From Chloroflexota bacterium (lineage in GTDB: Bacteria > Chloroflexota > Limnocylindria > Limnocylindrales > CSP1-4), in assembly GCA_026004015.1 (NCBI GenBank), contig BPIH01000006.1, positions 46,579-110,578 on the forward strand: a DNA stretch of 64,000 nucleotides, written 5' to 3'. Of the stretch, positions 26,587-35,214 are shown piece by piece. The notes beneath the pieces are model-generated. The model saw only the letters and a list, made by a program, of their open reading frames with translations, was not told the origin of the DNA and made no database searches. The first letter of the stretch is position 1; every line of letters begins with the position of its first letter. The position numbers were made by a program, and so were the translations under genes.

Positions 26587-26592
26587 GGGACC

Positions 26593-26925
26593 ATGAAGGG
26601 CGATCGCGTCGAGGTCGTCGTCGACACCGGCCACGGTACCCAGACCTTCGAGATCGTCGCCACCCGGGCAGGGCGGCGGATCGAGATCACGAGCGCCCGC
26701 GGCGTCATCGAGGTGAGCGAGGTGACCCGGAGCGGGACGCCGATCCGGACCGGCCGCTTCATGGCGAACCGGGTCGTCGCCCTCGTCGAGCACCCCGCCC
26801 AGGAGGCCGCCGAAGCCGGCGTCGAGGTGGAGACGCGGCGTCGCCTCGGGGCAGGCGGGCGGCGGGCCCGAGGCACCCCGGTCGCCCAGCTCCCCCTCCT
26901 CGGCGACGAGGCGGCCGGATCGTAG
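26593..26925 (+). CDS. conserved hypothetical protein (110 aa)
   Basis: A small basic soluble protein: DRVEVVVDTGHGTQTFEIVA, RRIEITSARGVIEVSEVTRS, TGRFMANRVVALVEHPA. The first 65 residues predict a compact beta-sheet. The tail is Arg/Gly-rich and ends in VAQLPLLGDE. I recognise no family. The start is supported by the TATCGT box. It is followed after ten bases by the AlkZ-like gene on the same strand, so the two may be co-transcribed. Confidence 0.65.
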   Translation: MKGDRVEVVVDTGHGTQTFEIVATRAGRRIEITSARGVIEVSEVTRSGTPIRTGRFMANRVVALVEHPAQEAAEAGVEVETRRRLGAGGRRARGTPVAQLPLLGDEAAGS

Positions 26926-26935
26926 GTCGACCCCC

Positions 26936-27962
26936 GTGGCGGCGCCGCTCGTCCTCGACCGCTCCGCCATCCTCGCCTTCCGGCGCCGCGTCCAGGCCCT
27001 GGACGACCGCCTCCCGCCGGGGCCGGCCTCGCTCCGGCAGGCCGCCTGGGTCGGCCTTCAGGACAGCATGCCCCGAGCCGCCGTCCTCTCGATCCACGCC
27101 CGGGTGGCCGACACGCCGCCGGACGTCCTCGACGACCCGACCCTCGTCCAGACCTGGGGACCCCGGTACTCGACATACGTCGTCGCCGCCGAGGATCGTG
27201 CCGTCTTCACCCTCGGTCGACTGCCCGAGGCGGGACCCCGCCGCCGGCTGGCCGAGGACCTCGCGGCACGCCTCGCCGCGGTCGTCGGCGACGGCTGGAT
27301 GGACGAGGCGGCGGCGGCGCGGGCCATCGGCGAGCCGCCGTTCCGGATCCGCTACGCGACGCTGACCGGAACGATCGTGATCCGCTGGGACGGTGCCCGC
27401 CGCCCGCCGATCCGGTCGGTCCCGCGGCCCGAGATCGACCCGGCCGAGGCGCGCCGGGAGCTCGCCCGCCGCTACCTTCGCGGCTTCGGCCCGGGACCGC
27501 CGGAGCGCTTCGCCCGCTGGGCCGGGATCGATCCCGCGGCGGCTCGGCGGACGTTCGCCGAGCTCGCCCCGACCCTCGTCCCGGTGCGGACGCCGATCGG
27601 CGACGCCTGGCTCCTGGCCGAGGACGAGCCGCTCGCCCTCGCCGCGCCGCCGCGATCCGCCGGCCCTCGCCCGGCTCCTCCCGAGCGGCGACGCCTACAC
27701 GCTCCACCACGACCCGGCCGAACGGGCGCTCCTCGTCCCCGACGACGGACAGCGGCGGGCCCTCTGGACGTCGCGGGTCTGGCCCGGTGCGGTCCTCGTC
27801 CGAGGCGAGATCGTCGGAACATGGCGCCGGGCCGGCCCTCGAGTGACCGTCCACCCGTGGCGTCGCCTTTCGCTCGGCGAGCGGGCGGCCATCGAGGCCG
27901 AGGCGGCGGCCTTTCCGCTCCCCGAGCGGCGAGCCATCGGCGTCGAGTGGGTCGACGGCTGA
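26936..27962 (+). CDS. winged-helix DNA-binding protein, AlkZ/YcaQ-like, frameshifted near 27650
   Basis: GTG at 26936 starts a protein of ~340 residues resembling the HTH_42 (AlkZ-like) family of DNA glycosylases that unhook interstrand crosslinks. Seen: AILAFRRRVQAL, then WVGLQDSMPRAAVLSIHARV, YVVAAEDRAVFTLGRLP, RELARRYLRGFGPGPPERFA, RWAGIDPAAARRTFAEL. After a one-base break at ~27650 come ALARLLPSGDAYTLHHDP, ALLVPDDGQRRALWTSRVWP, VLVRGEIVGTWRRAG. The catalytic QxQ of AlkZ is QDS here, so the second catalytic residue is missing and activity may differ. Ends at TGA 27960-27962, five bases before the end of the convergent LysR gene. Confidence 0.75.
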
Positions 27963-27968
27963 CCGAGC

Positions 27969-28888
27969 TCACGCCTCGGGCTCGACGGGCTCGGCACCCG
28001 GGATGAGGTCCGGGATGCTCCGGAGGAGCCGAACGAGCTCGTCCGGGAAGCGGTTCGACGGCCCCGCGGTGCCGAAGCGCGGCGATCCGCCGGCGCGGCA
28101 GCGTCGCCCCGCGGAGTTCGACTCCGGACGAGGGTCCCCTCGGCGACGGCGTCGGCGACCGCGGTCGAGGGGAGGACGGCGACCCCGAGCCCCCGGATCG
28201 TCATCCGCTTCGCCGTCTCGACGTTGTCGACCTCCATCGTCCCCCGCGGCACGACTCCCGCGCCGCGGAGGAGGCCCTGCGTCGAGGCATGCTCGCTCGA
28301 TCCTCGATCGAAGAGGATGAGGACGCTCTCGGCGAGGCGCTCGACCTCGATCCGGCCCTCGTAGGCGAAGGGATGGTCGGGTCGCACGACGAGGACGAGC
28401 GGCTCGGCATAGAGCGGCTCGACGACGAGGCGCGGGTCGGCGAGCTCCCGAACGAGCCCGAGATCGACCTCTCCGTCGGCGACGAGGGCAGCGATCTCCT
28501 CGGAGTGGCCGGTCCGGACGAGGGTTCGGAGGGCCGGTCGGAGGTGGCGGAGGCGGGCGACGAGCTCGGGGAGGACGTACGTCGCAACGGCCGGCGCCGC
28601 CCCGACGACGAGCTCCTCCGTCGTTCCCTGGGCGGCATCCCGGGCGTGCCCGATCCCCGCCTCCACCGAGGCGAGGGCCCGCTCGGCGTAGGGGAGGAGG
28701 GCGCGGCCGGCCACGGTCAGTGCCATGCCGTTCCGACGGCGCTCGAAAAGGGGGTGCCCGACCAGCGCCTCGAGGCCGGCGATCCGCCCCGAAAGTGCCG
28801 GTTGGCTGACGTGGAGGACCCCCGCGGCGGCCCGAACGCTCGCCCGCCGGGCGACCTCCACGAACGCCTCGAGCTGTTCGAAAAGCAC
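27969..28888 (-). CDS. LysR-type transcriptional regulator, two apparent frameshifts near the 3' end
   Basis: GTG at 28888 is chosen because AGGAGG sits eight bases upstream and the protein then begins VLFEQLEAFVEVA, the normal LysR start. The N-terminal HTH (SVRAAAGVLHVSQPALSGRI, LFERRRNGMALT) and the periplasmic-binding-like effector domain (LVVGAAPAVATYVLPELVAR, LGLVRELADPRLVVEPLY, GLGVAVLPSTAVADAV) are clear. Near 28125 the frame slips (VELRGATLPRRRIAALRH in the next frame) and near 28065 it slips again to reach FPDELVRLLRSIPDLIPG and the stop. It is divergent from the DUF4242/ABC operon at 29222, which it probably controls. Confidence 0.8.
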
Positions 28889-29221
28889 GATCGAGTCCTC
28901 CTGGGGATGGTGATCGGCCGGTCCGATCACGATGATCGGCAAATTCTATTGGACAAGTAGGGTTTCGCGCCCGTATCCTCGCGCCCATGCCGGGCTCCCC
29001 CCGAAGGCCGACCGTCGCGCACCGCCTCCGCCGACCCGCCATGCCGGGCCGATGCTTCTGTCGCCGGCGAGGGGCGACCGCCGCGCGCGCCGTCGGAGTG
29101 CTCGGCTAGCTCGTCGGCCCCTCGCCGCGTCGACCCCGCCCGCCCTCGGCCGCACGCCGTCGCGTTGCGCGCCGGCGGGCAGGACACCCTCCCGTCCCGA
29201 CCCATCGAATGGAGCTGCCCC
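28889..29221. promoter_or_regulatory. divergent control region between the LysR gene and the flavoenzyme/ABC operon
   Basis: A 333-base gap with a clear AT-rich island at 28933-28965 (CAAATTCTATTGG, then ACAAGTAGGGTTT) in otherwise very GC-rich DNA. This is where LysR operators and both promoters would be expected. No gene is visible. A GGAG lies about nine bases before the GTG at 29222. Confidence 0.55.
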
Positions 29222-29788
29222 GTGTCTCTCTATCTCGTCGAGTTCCCGCTCCCCCGCACCATCGAGACCGCCGTCGACCCGACCGCCGGCGCCGAGCTCG
29301 CCCGCCTCGGCGACGCCATCGCCGAGGCCGCCAGGGCGGCGACGGGCGAGCTCGTCGAGCTCCAGGTCGGTCTCGACGCGGGCCGCCTCTACGCCATCGT
29401 CGAGGCCTCCGCCGCCGAGCCGCTGGCGGCCGCCCTTCGTTCGGCCGGCCTGACCCCCTACGGCGTCGTCGAGGTCCGCCTCGTCGGCCCGACCCTCGAC
29501 GAGGTGAAGGCGGCCCGGGGCGAGGCGGGGTACCTCGTCGAGTGGGACCTGCCGAGCGGGCTGACGATGGAGGCGTACCTCGAGCGGAAGCGGGCGAACG
29601 CGCCCCGCTACGCCGAGGTCCCCGAGACGACGTTCTTGCGGACGTACGTCTGCGTCGACATGTCGAAGTGCCTCTGCTTCTATCGCGCGCCCGACGAGGC
29701 GGCGGTCCGGCGCGCTCGGGAGGCCGTGCGGACGCCCGTCGATCGGCTGACCCGGATCGCCGAGGTGAAACCCCATGCGCGCGTCTGA
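29222..29788 (+). CDS. DUF4242 family protein (putative metal-binding)
   Basis: A 188-residue protein with two related halves: SLYLVEFPLPRTIETAVD and ELVELQVGLDAGRLYAIVEA, then AGYLVEWDLPSGLTMEAY, TTFLRTYVCVDMSKCLCFY and RAPDEAAVRRAREAV. The YVCxDxxKCLCFY segment with three cysteines is typical of DUF4242. One actinobacterial member (SCO4226) is reported to bind nickel (recalled from the literature). GTG at 29222 gives the conserved short N-terminus. First gene of the operon; its end overlaps the next start by 14 bases, so the two are surely co-translated. A metal or stress role connected with the flavoenzyme is inference. Confidence 0.8.
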   Translation: MSLYLVEFPLPRTIETAVDPTAGAELARLGDAIAEAARAATGELVELQVGLDAGRLYAIVEASAAEPLAAALRSAGLTPYGVVEVRLVGPTLDEVKAARGEAGYLVEWDLPSGLTMEAYLERKRANAPRYAEVPETTFLRTYVCVDMSKCLCFYRAPDEAAVRRAREAVRTPVDRLTRIAEVKPHARV

Positions 29789-30908
29789 TCCTGTCGGCGT
29801 CGCCGACCCGGTCGCGACCGCGTCGGTCCGGGTCGCCGCGAGCCCCGAGGGTCGCCCGACCAGCCCGGCCGCCGACCTCCCGGCCGACCTCGCCGTCGCC
29901 ATCGATGCCTTCTTCGGCCCCCGTGCCGCCGACGTCGACGCCGGGCGTGCCTCCGTCCGCGAGGGGATCGTCGAGCTCGCCCGGCTCGGGGCCTTCGCGG
30001 CTGACCTGCCGACCGTCGTCGCCGTCGTGGCCCGGGTCGCCCGCCACGATCTCGCCTCGGCCTTCTCGGCCTGGGCCCATCGGATGGCCATCGAGTACCT
30101 GGCGGCAGCTCCGGAGTCCGAGGCGGCCTCGTGCTGGGGCGCCGACCTCCGGGCCGGGCGTCGTCTCGGCGCGACCGCGATGGCCGCCGGGACGGCCCAC
30201 GTCCTCGCCGGAAGCCCGCTGCCGGTGGCCGCCGAACGCTCGAACGGCCGCCTCGTCCTCCGGGGCCGCGTTCCCTGGGCCTCGAACCTCCTGCCGCCCT
30301 TCGTCGTCGTCACCGCCGCCGTTTCTGACGCGACCGGTGGGGCGATCGTCGTGGCCCTCACCGACGACGCTCCCGGCCTCCGGATCGAGCCCTACCCTGA
30401 CCTCCTCGCCCTCGGCGCGACGGGGAGCTCGTCGATCGTCCTCGACGGCGTGCCGATCGGCGAGGGCGACGTCCTCGCCCGCGACCTTGGAGCCTTCGTC
30501 GAGCGGATCCTCCCGCCGTTCCTCCTCGTCCAGTCGGCCTTCTGCCTCGGCCTCGCCGACCGGGCCCTGGACGAGGCGGCGGCCCACCTCGGTCCCTTCG
30601 GGGACCCGCTCCGCCCCGAGCTCGAGGCGGCGGAGGCCGAGCGGGAGCGGCTGGCGGCCGAGCTCGCCGGGCTCGCCCACCGGGCATCGAACGAGGGACA
30701 CGGCATCGCCCGGCGCGACCTCCTCGCCCTCCGGCTCGCCGTCGCCCGCCTCGCCGGCGACGCCGTCCGCCTCGAGCTCGCCGCCGTCGGCGGCCGGGCC
30801 TTCGTCCGCGGCCACCCGACCGAACGTCGGCTCCGCGAAGCCGCCTTCCTCCCGATCCAGTCGCCGACCGAGGTCCTCCTCCGATGGCTCCTGGCGCGAG
30901 CGGCGTGA
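29775..30908 (+). CDS. acyl-CoA dehydrogenase-fold flavoprotein (possible flavin-dependent monooxygenase)
   Basis: The 377-residue protein follows the acyl-CoA dehydrogenase layout: an N-terminal helical domain (REGIVELARLGAFAADLPT, ARHDLASAFSAWAHRMA), a central beta domain (GRLVLRGRVPWASNLLPPFV, SIVLDGVPIGEGDVLARDL) and a C-terminal helical domain (FLLVQSAFCLGLADRALDEA, VGGRAFVRGHPTERRLREAA). It is shorter and more divergent than true dehydrogenases. With an ABC importer and a flavin reductase in the same operon it resembles FMNH2-dependent members of this fold such as DszC/SfnB (organosulfur oxidation). That comparison is by context and fold, not by an identified active site. Confidence 0.75.
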   Translation: MRASDPVGVADPVATASVRVAASPEGRPTSPAADLPADLAVAIDAFFGPRAADVDAGRASVREGIVELARLGAFAADLPTVVAVVARVARHDLASAFSAWAHRMAIEYLAAAPESEAASCWGADLRAGRRLGATAMAAGTAHVLAGSPLPVAAERSNGRLVLRGRVPWASNLLPPFVVVTAAVSDATGGAIVVALTDDAPGLRIEPYPDLLALGATGSSSIVLDGVPIGEGDVLARDLGAFVERILPPFLLVQSAFCLGLADRALDEAAAHLGPFGDPLRPELEAAEAERERLAAELAGLAHRASNEGHGIARRDLLALRLAVARLAGDAVRLELAAVGGRAFVRGHPTERRLREAAFLPIQSPTEVLLRWLLARAA

Positions 30909-31750
30909 CGGAGGCCGGTCCGGCGGCCGCCACGGCGGCGGTCGTCCCGGCCCTCCGGCTCGTCGGCGGGACGAAGTCGTACGATCGCGGCCACCGCCGG
31001 ATCCCGGTCTTCGCCGACGTCGATCTCGAGCTCCGGCTGGGCGAGATCGTCGCCCTCCTCGGTCCCTCCGGCTCGGGCAAGTCGACGCTCCTGCGGACCC
31101 TGGCCGGCCTCGAGCCCCTCGACCGGGGGTCGATCGCCGTCGACCATGCCGGGCGAGGCGCCCACCTCGTCGGCATCGCCTTCCAGGAACCGAGCCTCCT
31201 GCCCTGGCTCACCGTCGCCGAGAACGTCGCCCTCGGCCTCCGCTTCGGGGCGAACCGGCGGATCGCGCCCGGGCGGGACGCCGGCACCGTGGCGGCGCTC
31301 CTCGAGGAGCTCGGCCTCGCCGATCTCGCCGACGCGCGGCCGTCCCAGCTCTCCGGCGGTCAGGCCCAGCGGGTGAACGTCGCCCGGGTCGTCCTCACGG
31401 GGCGCCCGATCCTCCTCCTCGACGAGCCGTTCGCCGCCCTCGACCCGGCAACCCGGGCCGACCTCCAGGGCTGGCTCGCCCGGCTCGTCCGCGCCCACGG
31501 CCTGGCGACCCTTCTCGTCACCCACGACGTCGACGAGGCGATCGCCCTCGGCGACCGGATCGTCCTCCTCGCCGGGCGGCCGGGCCGGATCCGGCACCGC
31601 TGGATCGTCGGGAACCGCGCTGCCGCCGGCACGCTCCGGCGCGAGATCCTCGCCGCCTACCGGGCCGACGACCCGAGCGCCGCCGCCGGGCCGGTGGCCG
31701 CCGCTCCGGTGACCGCCGTCGCCCCCGCGTCCCTCGACTCCAGCTCGTAG
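30884..31750 (+). CDS. ABC transporter ATP-binding protein (nitrate/sulfonate/taurine type)
   Basis: A 288-residue ATPase of the SsuB/TauB/NrtD group. Walker A GPSGSGKST (about residue 62), Q-loop FQEPSLLPWLTVAENVALGL, signature LSGGQAQRVNVARV, Walker B ILLLDEPFAALDPATR and switch LLVTHDVDEAIALGDRIV. It powers the importer formed with the permease at 33027-33891. The ATG at 30884 overlaps the flavoenzyme gene by 25 bases; an alternative GTG at 30905 would make the common 4-base overlap GTGA. The C-terminal tail is Ala/Pro-rich. Confidence 0.92.
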   Translation: MAPGASGVTEAGPAAATAAVVPALRLVGGTKSYDRGHRRIPVFADVDLELRLGEIVALLGPSGSGKSTLLRTLAGLEPLDRGSIAVDHAGRGAHLVGIAFQEPSLLPWLTVAENVALGLRFGANRRIAPGRDAGTVAALLEELGLADLADARPSQLSGGQAQRVNVARVVLTGRPILLLDEPFAALDPATRADLQGWLARLVRAHGLATLLVTHDVDEAIALGDRIVLLAGRPGRIRHRWIVGNRAAAGTLRREILAAYRADDPSAAAGPVAAAPVTAVAPASLDSSS

Positions 31751-31761
31751 AGGAGCCATCG

Positions 31762-33030
31762 ATGCCTGCGTCCCCAGAGTTCCGACGCCCGCCCGCCAAC
31801 CTGTCGCGTCGCGAGGTCCTCCGTCTCGGCGCCGCGGCGGCCCTCCTCGGCCTCGGCGGTCCGGCGGTCCTCGCCGCCTGCGCCTCCCCGGCCGGTTCCG
31901 GGGCACCATCCACCTCCGCCGCGGCGGGCGGCGCCTCGCCGTCGTCCCTCGGACCCCTCGCCGACGGCCGGGTCCGGATCGGCTACCTCCCGATCACCGA
32001 CGCCGCCCCGCTCCTCCTCGCCCACGCCCGCGGCCTCTACGCCGAGGAAGGCCTGACCGTCGAGCGGCCGACCCTCTTCCGCGGCTGGTCGCAGATCGCC
32101 GAGGCCTTCCAAGCGGGCCAGGTCGACGTCGTCCACCTCTTGATGCCGATGACCGTCTGGCTCCGCTTCGGGAGCCGGATCCCTCTGAAGGTCGTCGCCT
32201 GGGACCACACCGGCGGCTCCGCGCTCACCGTCGCGAAGACCGTCGAGCGGCTCGACGACCTCGCCGGTGCGACCGTCGCCGTTCCCTTCTGGTACTCGAT
32301 CCACAACGTCGTCCTCCAGCTCCTCCTCCGAGACGCCGGCCTGACCGCCGTCACCACCGGTGAAGCGTCGGCCGCCGAGCGGACCGTCAAGCTCGTCGTC
32401 ATGGCCCCGCCGGACATGCCGCCGGCCCTCGCCAACGGCTCGATCGCCGGCTTCATCGTCGCCGACCCCTTCAACGCCGTGGCCGAGGTGAACGGGGTCG
32501 GCCGGATCCTCCGCTTCACCGGCGACGTCTGGCTCGACCACGCCTGCTGCGTCGTGACGGTCGGTGAAGATGCGATCGCGGCCGCGCCCGACGTCGTCGA
32601 GCGGGTCGTCGCCGCCGTCGCCCGGGCTCAGCTCTGGGCGCGGGACAACCGGGCCGAGGCGGCTCGGCTCCTCTCGGCCGACGGCGACAACTATCTCCCC
32701 CAGCCGCGGGCGGCGATCGAGCGGGCCCTCACCCACTACGACCTCGCCGAGTACGGCCCGGCCGGGGCGATCCACCACGCCGACTGGCAGACGGGCCGGA
32801 TCGGCTTCCAGCCCTTCCCGTTCCCCTCGTACACCGAGACCCTCGTCCGGTTGCTCGGCGAGACCCTCGTCGAGGGTGACCGAAGCTTCCTCGACGGCCT
32901 CGATCCGGCGACGGCTCACGGCGACCTCGTCGACGACCGCTTCGTCCGGACCGCCATCGAGCGCCTCGGCGGGCCGGCCGCCTTCGGGCTGCCTCCCGAG
33001 CTGACCCGCCGCGAGGTCATCGAGCCGTGA
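31762..33030 (+). CDS. ABC transporter substrate-binding lipoprotein (NrtA/CmpA/SsuA superfamily)
   Basis: ATG at 31762 follows an AGGAG. The 422-residue protein starts with a twin-arginine-like, lipobox signal (SRREVLRLGAAAALLGLG then VLAAC). The binding domain shows RVRIGYLPITDAAPLLLAHA, FQAGQVDVVHLLMPMTVWLR, KVVAWDHTGGSALTVAKTV and IAGFIVADPFNAVAEVNGVG. This pattern is closer to NrtA/CmpA than to taurine- or thiamin-precursor-binding proteins, so the ligand may be a small anion or sulfonate. Conserved His/Cys in WLDHACCVVTV may matter for specificity. It would be membrane-anchored by lipid outside the cytoplasm. Confidence 0.88.
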   Translation: MPASPEFRRPPANLSRREVLRLGAAAALLGLGGPAVLAACASPAGSGAPSTSAAAGGASPSSLGPLADGRVRIGYLPITDAAPLLLAHARGLYAEEGLTVERPTLFRGWSQIAEAFQAGQVDVVHLLMPMTVWLRFGSRIPLKVVAWDHTGGSALTVAKTVERLDDLAGATVAVPFWYSIHNVVLQLLLRDAGLTAVTTGEASAAERTVKLVVMAPPDMPPALANGSIAGFIVADPFNAVAEVNGVGRILRFTGDVWLDHACCVVTVGEDAIAAAPDVVERVVAAVARAQLWARDNRAEAARLLSADGDNYLPQPRAAIERALTHYDLAEYGPAGAIHHADWQTGRIGFQPFPFPSYTETLVRLLGETLVEGDRSFLDGLDPATAHGDLVDDRFVRTAIERLGGPAAFGLPPELTRREVIEP

Positions 33031-33891
33031 GCGGCGCCTTCGAGACCGTCGGGGGTCTGGTCGGGCGATCGGTCCGGTCCCGGGCACGCCCCCGACCGGC
33101 GGTCGGACGGTGACCCGCCGGCGCTCAGCCGATCGATCCGAGGGGTCGTCGTCCGCGCTGCCCCTGCCCTCGGCGGCCTCGTCGTCGCCGGGCTCCTCTG
33201 GTGGGCGGCGATCGAGCTCCTCGCCGGCGAGGGGAGCCTCCTCGCCCGCTTCGGCCCCCTCGACGCCGCCGCGACGCTCCTGCGGCTCGCGGTCGACGGA
33301 ACGCTCACGGCTCACGCCCTCGCCAGCCTCCGGCGGATCGGGGCCGGGCTCGCCATCGCCGCGGCGGTCGGGATCCCCCTCGGTCTCCTCCTCGGTGCAA
33401 GCCGCTGGGCGGGGGCGGCCGCCGGCCCGGTGGTCGGCCTCGTCCGGATGATCTCGCCGCTCTCTTGGACGCCGATCGCGATCATCGTCTTCGGGGTGGG
33501 GGACGCCCCGGTCGTCTTCCTTGTCGCCGTCGGAGCCGTCTGGCCGATCGTCCTGAACACGGCCGCCGGGGTCGCCCACCTCGATCCGGCCTGGCTCCGG
33601 GTCGCCCGGAGCCTCGGGGCGACCCGCTGGGAGACGCTCCGTCACGTCGTCTGGCCCGGGATCCGACCGAACGTCCTGACCGGCCTCCGGCTGGCGACCG
33701 GGCTCGCCTGGGTCGTCCTCGTCCCGGCCGAGATGCTCGGGGTCGACTCGGGGCTCGGCTACCGGATCCTCGACGCTCGCGATCGCTTCGCCTACGACGA
33801 GCTCGTGGCGACGATCCTCGTCATCGGAATCCTCGGCCTCGGGCTCGATCTCCTCGCCCGGCGGGTCTTCGCGGAGCGGCGCCGTGGCTGA
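33027..33891 (+). CDS. ABC transporter permease, apparent frameshift near 33111
   Basis: A GTG at 33027 overlaps the stop of the binding-protein gene and gives ~27 codons (SGAFETVGGLVGRSVRSRAR). Dropping one base near 33111 links to a frame with no start of its own: ALSRSIRGVVVRAAPALGG, LVVAGLLWWAAIELLAG, then AGLAIAAAVGIPLGLLLGA, the permease core SPLSWTPIAIIVFGVGDAP and the EAA loop (RVARSLGATRWETLRHVV), ending IGILGLGLDLLARRV. About six helices are expected, typical of SsuC/TauC/NrtB. The stop at 33889-33891 overlaps the flavin reductase start. Confidence 0.82.
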
Positions 33892-34558
33892 GGTCGAGGT
33901 GGCCGTGGGGGAGGTGGCCCTCGCACCCGGCCCCAAGCCAGGGCTCGACCGGCGGCGCTACTTCGACATCATGGGCGCGGCGCCGACCGCGGTCACCATC
34001 GTCACGACCCTCGACGAGGCGGAGCGGGACGAGCCGGACGGGTCGGACGACGGCCCGGGTCGCGGCCGACCCGGTCGTCCCGTCGGCTTGACGGTCAGCG
34101 CCGTCACGAGCATCTCGGCGGAGCCGCCGATCCTCGCCGTCTGCCTCGACGTCCGGAGCCGGACCCTGCCGGTCGTCCTCCGAGCCGGCCGCTTCGCCGT
34201 GAACTTCCTCCGGGGCGATCGGGCCGCCCTCGCCGAGCGCTTCGCGTCGCCGGTCGCCGACCGCTTTGCCGGCGTCACGTGGCGTCCGGGGACCCTCGGC
34301 GCGCCGATCCTCGTCGACGATGCCCTCGCCCACGCCGAGTGCCGCCTCGAGGGCACGATCGCAGTCGGCGACCACGTCGTCGTCCTCGGGCTCGTCGTCG
34401 CCGGGGCGCCGCCGCCCCCCGGCTCGCGGCCGCTCATGTATTTCCGGCACGGCTTTAGCGCCTGGGCGGGACCGGTGGAGGACCGCCGGGCGGGTGAGGG
34501 GACCGAGGCGGCGGCACGGGACCGCGAGGCGGGCACGACCGGGGGTGGTCTCGCGTAA
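33884..34558 (+). CDS. flavin reductase domain protein (NAD(P)H:flavin oxidoreductase)
   Basis: The 224-residue protein has the split-barrel flavin reductase fold: RRYFDIMGAAPTAVTIVTT, GLTVSAVTSISAEPPILAVC, AGRFAVNFLRGDRAALAERF, ECRLEGTIAVGDHVVVLGLV and RPLMYFRHGFSAWA. Such enzymes supply FMNH2 or FADH2 to two-component monooxygenases, which fits the flavoprotein four genes upstream. An acidic/Arg insertion (about residues 48-66) and a charged C-terminal tail are unusual additions. GTG at 33884 overlaps the permease by eight bases. Last gene of the operon. Confidence 0.88.
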   Translation: MAEVEVAVGEVALAPGPKPGLDRRRYFDIMGAAPTAVTIVTTLDEAERDEPDGSDDGPGRGRPGRPVGLTVSAVTSISAEPPILAVCLDVRSRTLPVVLRAGRFAVNFLRGDRAALAERFASPVADRFAGVTWRPGTLGAPILVDDALAHAECRLEGTIAVGDHVVVLGLVVAGAPPPPGSRPLMYFRHGFSAWAGPVEDRRAGEGTEAAARDREAGTTGGGLA

Positions 34559-34573
34559 GGCGCCCCCGGCGCC
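34559..34573 (+). terminator. possible hairpin directly after the operon
   Basis: GGCGCC (34559-34564), loop CCC, GGCGCC (34568-34573) follow the flavin reductase stop without a gap. There is no T-run, so this is at best a weak or factor-dependent terminator element. Confidence 0.3.
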
Positions 34574-34785
34574 TCGGCGCCCGGCCCCGAGCCGGCGAGG
34601 CCTCGAGTCCTTGCCGACCATCGCCGTCTTCACCCCACCCCGCTTCGTAGAATCGGTGGGACCGCCGGGGGTCGGCGCCGGCCCAGGCCGGCGTCTGCGT
34701 CGCCGTTCGCCCGTCGCCCGCCCGTCCCCGGTGGCATCGGATTTCCCCGCCTTCGGGGATCGCTCTACGGGGAGGTGCACCGTCG

Positions 34786-35214
34786 ATGCGAGTCCTCAAG
34801 CTCCTCGCCCTCGGCACCGGCGGGATCGTCGTCGTTGGCGCCGTCGTCGTGGGGGTCTTCCTCGCCCGTGGCTCCGCCACCCTCGAGGTGACGAACGTGG
34901 ATTGCGGCGCCATCGCGGTACCGCAGGACGTCGTCACGGACCTGGCTCGCCAGCTCCCGGTCCTCGAGCTGCCGAGCGGGCCGATCGAGCCCGGCACGAC
35001 GGTGTCGGTCCGCGTTCCGTCCGGAACGTACGAGATCGAGCTGACCCCGGAACGGGTCCGCGTCCACTGGCTCGCGGTGACGCTCGACCAGCCGCTGCCG
35101 GAACCGGCCCGCTCGGTCGTCTTCCAGGGCCGGCAGCTCGTGGGGGCCGGCGTCGTCCGGTTCGACCTCGAAGGGGGCGCCGTCTACCCGCTCCGACTCA
35201 GCTGCGGCACCTGA
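34786..35214 (+). CDS. hypothetical membrane-anchored extracytoplasmic protein (142 aa)
   Basis: One N-terminal helix (LLALGTGGIVVVGAVVVGVF) is followed by a beta-rich exported domain: SATLEVTNVDCGAIAVPQDV, PGTTVSVRVPSGTYEIELTP, FDLEGGAVYPLRLSCG. Two cysteines could form a disulfide. ATG at 34786 has a GGGGAGGTG Shine-Dalgarno-like sequence about ten bases upstream. No family recognised. It is separated from the operon by 227 bases that hold no recognisable gene, and lies just left of a mosaic region. Confidence 0.65.
   Translation: MRVLKLLALGTGGIVVVGAVVVGVFLARGSATLEVTNVDCGAIAVPQDVVTDLARQLPVLELPSGPIEPGTTVSVRVPSGTYEIELTPERVRVHWLAVTLDQPLPEPARSVVFQGRQLVGAGVVRFDLEGGAVYPLRLSCGT

Noticed and set aside
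29775..30908. Fatty-acid beta-oxidation acyl-CoA dehydrogenase
   Set aside because: Sequence is divergent and short, and the operon has an ABC importer and flavin reductase but no thiolase, hydratase or CoA ligase. A monooxygenase-type role fits the context better.
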